Source: Kingdonia uniflora
Lineage: Eukaryota > Streptophyta > Magnoliopsida > Ranunculales > Circaeasteraceae
Length of the DNA stretch: 64,000 nt
Direction of reading: 5' to 3'
Assembly: GCA_014058105.1 (NCBI GenBank)
Contig: JACGCM010002017.1
Location: forward strand, 1,550,001-1,614,000
The notes under the pieces are model-generated. The model was not told the origin of the DNA. It saw nothing but the letters and a program-made list of their open reading frames with translations, and made no database searches. The translations under genes and the position numbers were made by a program. Positions 56,763 through 64,000 of the stretch are shown here, piece after piece (within the stretch, counting starts at the first letter, position 1; the number at the start of each line of letters is the position of its first letter).

Positions 56763-57098
56763 CAACAAGCAGAGACGAAGAAACCTTCATCGTTATCATC
56801 AACCTCCAGCTTCATTAATGGAGGTTTCGACGAAGCTTTGAAACAACTCCTCGATCACAGCATTCCAATCGCTCTACTAAAGGCAGTGATCGACTTTCTT
56901 CGTCGAAAATCGAATCTCTTTGATGACGATAGAGTGGAGAAGATGGTTTTGGGTTTTATTTCTGCTGCGAAGGAGAAGTATGAGGAGGATAAGAGGATGA
57001 AGAAGGCGGTGGAGGAGGAGGTGAGAAAGATTGAGAAGGCGAAGAGAGGCGGTAGTGAAGAAGGAGGAGCTGAAGAAGGTTGCGGGCAACCTCGGTGA
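56724..57098 (+). CDS. NudC N-terminal-domain protein, short or truncated
   Basis: 124 codons from the third ATG: MAIISDFEEEQQQQQ, then FDEALKQLLDHSIPIALLKA, VIDFLRRKSNLFDDD and a charged coiled region ending at a stop. FLRRKSNLF matches the NudC N-terminal domain (FLRRKTDFF), and the MAIIS start recalls BOBBER-type NudC proteins of plants, which act as HSP90-linked small chaperones. The CS/p23 chaperone domain that should follow is absent. A +1 frame continues to an apparent donor (TTCGAG|GTTTGG near 57145), so the stop may reflect a frameshift. Upstream, the promoter is separated by the Copia/Harbinger insertion. Confidence 0.7.
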   Translation: MAIISDFEEEQQQQQAETKKPSSLSSTSSFINGGFDEALKQLLDHSIPIALLKAVIDFLRRKSNLFDDDRVEKMVLGFISAAKEKYEEDKRMKKAVEEEVRKIEKAKRGGSEEGGAEEGCGQPR

Positions 57099-57336
57099 AA
57101 AAGGAGGGCGAAAGCAAGGGCTAGGAGAAGGGGAATGTTCGAGGTTTGGTTCTTATCTTTGCCCTAGTTTGAGTTCATTTGATGTTGATTGGTTTATGTA
57201 GATTAGTTAATTGAACTATTATTAGTTAAGTTGATTGAAGTAGCTAAAAATATAGGAGAATGCAGTGGTTGTTAGTACTTTATTCTAGGGTTTTGGTGAT
57301 GGGGTGAAAAAGGGGAGAGAGTATGGGAATAGTGAC
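57099..57336. other. downstream of NudC-like frame, no gene
   Basis: About 100 bp here (57235-57330) match 59310-59425 imperfectly (GGAGAATGCAGTGGTT / GGAGAAGGCACTGGTT), showing an older duplication. Confidence 0.4.
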
Positions 57337-58513
57337 TTCAAACTAAAAATGTCAAATAACTAAAACATTTGAGGGTGGGAGATGTCAAAATGTTTATTTA
57401 AAGTGTGCAAGAATAGTTGCTATAGTACTCTCTCTAAGCAGAATGAGAAAATTTAGCTTTAGCTTCACCCGTAGTATAATAGAGCTTAATTCTGTGCATA
57501 ACTCAAAACTAACTAATTAAGGCAAATATGCCCACTTAAACCCAAAATTTTTGCAACCCATTCATCAAATTACTCTTACTCTGTTTAAGGTTTAAACCTT
57601 AAACCCAAATATACCTAACTTAAACCCAAATCAAACCCGACTTAAACCCAATACATCGTAGTTGAGAGAGAGAGTAATCAAACCTAACAAAAATCAGATT
57701 AGACAAACTCCATTTGTCAGTCTAGCTCTTTACAAACCCTGTGACTGTAAAATCTTAAGTACATAAGCAAAGAAGTCAGATTAAGATAAACTAGACCATA
57801 GATATAGAGGGCAGAAGGAAATTTATCATGGGATTTGAATTTCAGTGAGTTTTTTTTAGAGAGAGAATAAATAGCAGACGAGTAGAGGAAAAAACTGGCT
57901 AAAGAAGTAATTAAGGGCGGGGAAAGTTTCCTCTCATTTTAGGAAACTTTCCCCTCCCTTCATTACTTCTTCAGCTGGTTTTTTCCCCACTTATCTACCA
58001 TTTTTTTTCTCTCTCTAGAAAAAACTCGTTGAGATCCAAATCCCATGGTAAATCTCCTTCTGCCATCTTTATTTTTGGTTTGATTTTATCTTAATCTAAT
58101 TTTTTTGTTTATGTACTTGAGATTTTACAGTCATAGGGTTTGTAAAGAGCTAAACTGGCGAATGAAGTTTGTATAATCTGATTTTTGTTAAGTTTGATTC
58201 CTCTCTCTCAGCTACGATGTATTGAGTTTAAGTCGGGTTTGATTTTGGGTTTTAAATCGGGTATATTTGGGTTTAAGGTTTAAACCTTAAACAAAGTAAT
58301 TTGATGAATGGGTTGCAAAAATTTGGGTTTAAGTTGGGCATACTTGCCCTAACTAGTTATTTTTGAGTTATGGACAGAGTTGAGCTCCATTATACTACGG
58401 GTGCAGCTAAATTTTCCCATTCTGCTTACAGAGAGTACTATAACAACTATTATTGCACATTTTGACATCTCCCATCCTAAAATGTTTTAGTTATTTGACA
58501 TTTTTAGTTTGAA
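57337..58513. repeat. 1.2-kb near-perfect inverted repeat (hairpin)
   Basis: Arms 57337-57932 and 57941-58513 are reverse complements with about 90% identity, ending TTCAAACTAAAAATGTCAAA and its complement. The centre is GGGGAAAGTTTCCT, an 8-bp loop, then AGGAAACTTTCCCC. No open frame. A transcript would fold into a long double-stranded hairpin able to feed small-RNA pathways. Single-arm relatives occur at 45035-45195 and 59450-59620. No target duplicate was found, so it may be a foldback element or an inverted duplication. Confidence 0.88.
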
Positions 58514-58530
58514 TAAAGATTGAGAAGGCA

Positions 58531-59300
58531 GTGGGTACGAGTATAACATCCTTTTATTTTATAACGGGAGCAATGTCTAGTAATTACTCATTGCTTGCTG
58601 TTGGTATACAATTATTGGATTATATACTTTTATTTGTATTTCTGTCTCCGAGTTTGGAAATTGACGAGTCGTATTTGTGTCCTTGTAGTTGTATCTGTCT
58701 ATGTCTTCTAGGTAATGAGTAAAGATGATGTGCTCTTTGGACACTCCAGGCAATTGTGAACTCAACCTGGTTGGATTATAGAACTCTTAATCCAACTTTT
58801 TTGCAAACTCTAGAAGCTTATGTTCCACTCATTGCCCTTTTATTAATGCACAATCATTGGATAAGTTCCGATCTAGGGCAGGGTGGAAATAGAGTCTAAA
58901 TACATGTATAGTGAGTGAACTGCAATCATTTAATAATCTCTCAAGGCGGGATATGAAAAAAAATGAGACTTCTACATGTCATAGGCAAATTACGAACAAT
59001 AATCCAAGTTTTAATCGATATTCTATTCTTATATGATGATAGTTAAAAATATAACAATTTAAGATTGTGATTTCGCATTTTCTAGATCTTGTATCTCTTG
59101 GATCAAATATCATTTGATTGTTGCTCGCCAAGGCCATTATTATACCTATATGTAACTGAAAAAAACTTTGAATTTCGGTTCAAAACTTCTACACACTTGC
59201 TTTCTTATTAAATAAATCCATTTCCTAGCCTAATATACCTAAAGGAAGAATAATCTTGAAGATCCTTTGATTGATGTTTCTTAAAGTAGTTTCTTAGTTT
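58531..59300. other. intergenic, no gene recognised
   Basis: The frame 58531-58722 overlaps a sequence resembling a 3' UTR; no domain or splice support. Confidence 0.35.
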
Positions 59301-59309
59301 ATTGAACTG

Positions 59310-59620
59310 TTAATACAGTGAATAAACTCCAACTATTGGAGAAGGCACTGGTTATTGGTGTTTGATTTTTAGGATTTTTGGTGGAGGAGAGATGAGGTGA
59401 AATAGAGGACGCGGAGGTATTCAGTTTTGTAATCAGAATCGTTAAACAAATTGAGATCAAATAAAAAGTGTCAAATAATTAAAGCAATTGAGGGTGGTGG
59501 TGGTGTAAAAATACTTGCTATGGTCACCTTGGTAAACAAATGAGAAATCTTAGTTGCTCCCGTATTAGCAAGGAGCTCACCCCTGTCTGTCTACAACTCA
59601 AAATCAATAAGTAAATTTAA
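59310..59620 (+). repeat. degenerate copy of 57240-57560
   Basis: Colinear with the NudC-like 3' region and left hairpin arm: GGAGAAGGCACTGGTTATTG, GTGTCAAATAATTAAAGCA, TTGAGGGTGG, CTACAACTCAAAATCAA. This shows the hairpin arm existed singly beside NudC-like sequence before duplication. Confidence 0.55.
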
Positions 59621-60027
59621 CTGGTTTGGCAAGTCTGCTTTATGTAAACTTTCCTGAAAATGCAAGTTCAAACTGGTAACTTGTTTTCCATGTTGATCTT
59701 GAATTATATAACCCCTATAAAAGTACTGTATTTTGTATGTCATAACATTTTGTATGTAAAGGTTAAGGCCAATACCAATAGTGAACTCCCTAATCTTTTC
59801 TTATTGTGAACTTGAAAATGAGGTTTTACCATGAGAGAGGCAGGTTGCCATCTCTTTTAGCTTTTGATTCGAATTGTTATGAGTAAGCAGAAACCCCATT
59901 AATTAACACTATGCAAAAGTTCCTAAATCAATGGGAACCATGATGCTACCTTCAAGCAAATTAGAGACCAAAGTACCTTCCCCAACTTATAACAGAAACA
60001 TACAAACTAAACTGAAGTTGGCAAAAG

Positions 60028-60263
60028 TTTTCATAGATAATCAGGGAAAGAATGTGGTGCACACTCGTGCCATTGGTAAATATTATAAGATAGAAAGAGG
60101 GAGGGAGAGTGGGTGGGTGAGTTAGAGGATGTGAAAATAGATGAGCTTTCATAGATAATCAGGGAAAGAATGTGGTGCACACTTGTGCCATTGGTAAATT
60201 TCACAAGATAGAAAGAGGGAGGGAGAATGGGTGGGTGAGTTAGAGGATGTGAAAATAGATGAG
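60028..60263 (+). repeat. 119-bp tandem duplication
   Basis: Units 60028-60146 and 60147-60263 differ at only a few positions (for example ACTCGTGCC / ACTTGTGCC). Contains GGGAGGGAGA tracts. Confidence 0.95.
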
Positions 60264-60700
60264 TGGAGAGTAGAAATTAGAAATGAGAGTTTCAAGGGCA
60301 GAAATAAGATATTAAAAACAAATGATAGTGTACTGAGAAGACTCACTACGGCTGGAAATGAGGGTTTCAGGGACAAAAAATTAGAGTGTAGTGATTAGGT
60401 TAGGGTTACTTATTATTGCTGAAACCAGTTAGCTGGAAGTCGTTAAAACTGTAGTCATACATAATTAGGTGTGCACGTTTACAACTACAGCCTCATTTGT
60501 ATCGTTCGTCTGTCCGACTTTACTTCAATAACATCTATTATTTCTCTGTTATGAAAACCTATGAAACCCATTCGGTTTGAAAGCCTGAATGTACCCGTAT
60601 ACAAGCATATGATATTGATCCCAACACTAATAATCCTTAAATACTTAATGAATACTGAATGAAATTTTCAATGTGCATGTCTCCTAATCTAATGGTCGGT
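60264..60700. other. intergenic, no gene recognised
   Basis: No features seen. Confidence 0.4.
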
Positions 60701-62489
60701 ATACTAGTAAGGTAATAAAAGGGAGGATCAAGCGGAGTCAACGTACATTTACTAACTATATGCTCTAATAGCGTGTTCTAAAGCTACTGTGCATCTCTCT
60801 ACTCATGGTATAGGTAGATATAGGTAAAGAAGGTAAGACGAAATCTTAGTGGTAGATTGTGCACATAGCGACTGGTCATATAGCGTGTTCCATAAAGCCA
60901 TACGCGTGTAAGTAGCCACATCATTGCTTTAGCGTGTTCTAGAGACTAATATGGTGAGCGTATATATTAGCGTGTTCTACTGGTGTTGTCTTCTAAACTA
61001 CTCCACTAGTCCCTACTTGGTAGAGCTTTTCTTAGTTTTTTAGGGGTAGGGGTAGTAAGCTCATAGCAGTCCATCTTTCCTTCTAAGGGCGCTAAGATCT
61101 CCTTTTTTGTGTGGCATAAACCAATCACTAGTTTCGTCTAGAGGAGTCGCAGCTACACCACAACTTACTATAGCAGTAAAAAAACAAAGGGTAGTTAGGG
61201 AAGGGGCAGTTAGGGAAGCGATCTCTAACTACTGGTTACTACAGCAGACTATAGAAGGAGGGAAGCGATTTCTAACTACTGTGGTTGATAGCGTAGCGAA
61301 GCAGTCAGATGGGCCATGGCCATATATAGGTAGTGCTGTGGGGGATAGAGAGAGAGAGCGCTCAGTTAGGCTTTAAATAGAAGTTGTTGTGTGTTTTGGA
61401 GGGTAGTTAAGGAATAGCCTAAACTACTGGAGGTAAGTGATAGGAAGCCGTGGGTTCCAACATCCCACAAGCCGCGTCCGTAGTCTAGAGCCTGCTTAGC
61501 GCTCTAAACTACTCTTTTGTTGCTCTTTTTATACCAATAATTGAGCCATTCCTAAAACACAAACACACTGCTAGGGAAAAAAACGATTCTATCCTAATGA
61601 GTCTTGGCTACCTCCCTTTTTTAAGCCTATGCGCTATCCTCATGAGTCTTGACCCACAACCCTTAACGCCTTTCTTTCATTGCCTATCGCACGGGTTTCA
61701 TTTTATGCGCAGGGTGTTTTTTTTTTTTTTTTAGTTTAGAAATCCCCTACAGAAATTTGAGGAGTCATAATAGCCTCTAACTACTTAAAGTCTCTCACTG
61801 TGTTACCTACGAGGTTTTCGACGGCTACATCCGATTAGTAGTTTAGACGACACCCAATGAAACAACATCCGCTTAATAGTTTAGACGCCACCCCATGAAA
61901 CAACAGTCGGGAGTGGGAGACTAGAACGCATGTATACAGTCGGTAGTTTTAGACCACTGATTCTTCTTTTCGATGACGCCCCTTAACTACCTTCCTTTCC
62001 AATCCTGCGCATGACATGTCTAGAATAGGATGCCATAGGAAAGAGCTCCAAAGGCATGAAGGAATCACACTTCTAAACTACTCTTTCGTTCTTGACTTCT
62101 TCGTTGTGGGGCTGGTCGAGCTTCTTCTTTCTGTTGTGTGGGGGAGAGATGAGAGGACCAAAGCTATCGTCTTGGTCAGAGATGGCTTCACCACTGGCTT
62201 TTAGAACTCGCCTTTTTTTTCGGGGTTCAAGTTTAACGAAAGAGTAGTTTAGGGATCTATTCCGTAGGCTACACATGCTTTTTTAACCCCAGGATCCTTT
62301 CTCTTTTTTCTTCTTGCTAGATGTGTTTTTTTTCTTCTTCCAAGGATCCTTTCTCTTCTTTCTTCTTGCTAGACTAGCCTAGGACGATAACGCAATGGAA
62401 AAATAGCAAGAAGGGATAGGAACAAGTACGACCGGCTATCATAGGCCGCTACTTGGTAATGTCTGCTAATTTCTTATGGTAATCTTGCT

Positions 62490-62630
62490 AGATGTGACGC
62501 CCCGGTTTTTACTAGATGTTACGCCGGTTCTTGTTAGGAATGGAATCGCGGGTTCTTGCTAGATGTTACGCAGGTTCTTGTTAGGAATGGAATCGTTGGT
62601 TCTTGTTAGGAATGGAATCGCCGGGTCCCT
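62490..62630 (+). repeat. tandem repeat around GGTTCTTGTTAGGAATGGAA
   Basis: GGTTCTTGTTAGGAATGGAA occurs three times and TAGATGTTACGC twice within 140 bp. Confidence 0.85.
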
Positions 62631-63788
62631 CGGTTGTGGGTTTCTTTGAGTCAAAGTACGTACCGAGGGCGTATTCTTTGCTTCTATACACATTACCACT
62701 ACGACTAGTCCTTTTAGTGCCGCTAAACTACTCTTATCTTTCCCCAGTGTCTTGAAGGATCCTAGCTGCACCGTTCAGCATCAAGGATCCTTCTCTATGG
62801 TGTAACTTTTTCAATATTACCATCATAGACATAGATGATGGAAAATAGGATTCCCACATAGCGATGCAAAGGTGCCGAGACAGTGGAAGTAGCTTTGGTA
62901 CCCTCCACTTCGATAGTTTTAGAGGTAGCATCTTCAATTTTAGACCAAAATACTCCTAGCTACTTCTTAGGTTGCGGAAAGCGAGATTGAGCTTTGTTTT
63001 CTTAGGAAATTGGCTTTGACTCCTAAACTACTAGTCTCTTTCTTTAAAGCCTTGTAGAATAGAAATACGAGAGCTTCTTTGCTTCTATACACATTACCAC
63101 TATTTCTTTTAGTGTAGCGTTTTCTTATCTTTATGAGGGCTTCAAAGCTTCTTAAAAAAACACAGCTACTTCTTTTTAAAGAAGCACAAAAGAAAATAGG
63201 CAGTTCGGCTCCGTCATATAGGATCATTCTAGCTCGGCTCCATAAAAGGCTTAGGCAGCGTATAGAGAGGGGGCAATCCTTTGTCTTTATATCTTCAATG
63301 GCGTAGTTGTCTTGGTACGCACAAATAAAAAAAGGGAGGGATCCGTCACTTAAGCAATTCTCAATAGTTTAGAGGACAACTCTATTCACTGGTGAGGATC
63401 AAAGGGAGGAAGTCTCTAACAGCAACAACTAGGCGCACAAGCTCTTCTTTTTATAGGTGCCCTAAACCACAAAAAACAAAAGGTCTTTATCCCGCACAAA
63501 GAGTTCCTTGTAACCATCGGTGAAGTCTTCGTCTACTATATGAGCGTCAAAGTCCACGCCAGTCTTTCGTGGTTTAGGATCCTTCTAAACTACTGGGTTT
63601 GGTTTAGACGCTTTCTTCTATTCTTAGGTTTGCAAAAGAGAGCTTAGGTTTGCAAAAGTGAGCTTAGGTCCCAATGAACATGAATGACTAGAGCGGGGAA
63701 AGGAAAGAGAAGAGCGTAGTTAGGGAAAGAAACCCAAATAAATAGCTAGGACAATGCGGTAATGACACATTAAAGAAAAGAGCGAGCA

Positions 63789-63816
63789 CTTGCGTACGGA
63801 GTTCAGCGTACGCAAG
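63789..63816. repeat. 10-bp perfect hairpin
   Basis: CTTGCGTACG and CGTACGCAAG around an eight-base loop. It resembles mitochondrial 3'-end stem-loops but no gene lies beside it. Confidence 0.7.
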
Positions 63817-64000
63817 TTCACGTAATTTTTTTAGGGCAAGACAACTGACTCAAAAGTAAGCCCGCTTAGCGCTTACGGGCCTGTACGCGGCTCATAGTGG
63901 TGTAATGTCAGCACTAGGTAGTTAGGAGCAGGACTTGAATGAAGACGCGCCCATCAAGGATCCTCAATAGCCAAGCCAAGCCAATCTTGCTTGACAAGAC

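Larger units (their letters stand above)
60700..64000. other. short-repeat-rich DNA resembling plant mitochondrial spacer
   Basis: Composition shifts from the AT-rich nuclear background. Many short motifs recur: CTAAACTACT (at least seven times: near 60995, 61419, 61506, 62073, 62724, 63024, 63586), AGCGTGTTCTA (60770-60975), GCTTCTATACACATTACCAC (62681 and 63081) and AGGATCCTTTCTCTT (62292 and 62342). No rRNA, tRNA or protein gene was recognised. Such dense dispersed micro-repeats are typical of plant mitochondrial intergenic DNA, so this may be a nuclear copy of mitochondrial DNA. This is inference. Confidence 0.4.

Noticed and set aside
61107..61376. 89-codon frame in the terminal region
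   Set aside because: Surrounded by short repeats, no recognisable protein or mitochondrial gene.

Overview
This window is nuclear DNA of a flowering plant, probably a eudicot. It is AT-rich and has small GT-AG introns, F-box genes, an inositol-transporter-type gene, an acetolactate-synthase relic and many plant LTR retrotransposons. The species cannot be named from the sequence. Genes are few; most of the window is transposons, often nested, and old duplicated non-coding DNA.

Layout. 0-0.9 kb: a tRNA-derived SINE with target-site duplications. 1.7-6.1 kb: a tandem duplication holding two F-box genes on the minus strand, both with open spliced frames but with different C-termini (a repeated NudC-N-like module in one, two zinc ribbons in the other). 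6.5-7.4 kb: a gypsy integrase scrap and a G-box-rich repeat. 8.3-12.8 kb: a complete but non-coding LTR element (LARD-like). 12.9-14.5 kb: an acetolactate synthase relic and copy A of an unknown repeat. 14.6-20.0 kb: a Tat-like non-coding retroelement whose two LTRs are inverted relative to each other. 20.5 kb and 26.9 kb: copies B and C of the unknown repeat. 21.3-26.5 kb: a decayed Copia element. 28.3-29.0 kb: a citrate-binding-protein pseudogene. 29.1-33.2 kb: Copia fragments with a gag-only Copia element nested inside. 34.9-38.1 kb: a six-exon inositol-transporter-like gene carrying several single-base indels. 38.9-45.8 kb: duplicated non-coding segments, a tRNA-Met-like sequence and exon-like open frames of unknown identity. 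46.4-56.6 kb: a Copia element split by a PIF/Harbinger transposon; together they separate a promoter with a TATA box from the start of a NudC-N-domain gene at 56.7 kb. 57.3-58.5 kb: a 1.2-kb near-perfect hairpin. 60.7-64 kb: a stretch with short repeats resembling plant mitochondrial intergenic DNA.

The most notable structures are the nested Copia/Harbinger insertion into the NudC-like promoter, the head-to-tail F-box pair with swapped tails, the inverted-LTR element, the compensating frameshifts in the transporter gene, and the long hairpin with single-arm relatives nearby. No CRISPR array, operon or other prokaryotic system is present.
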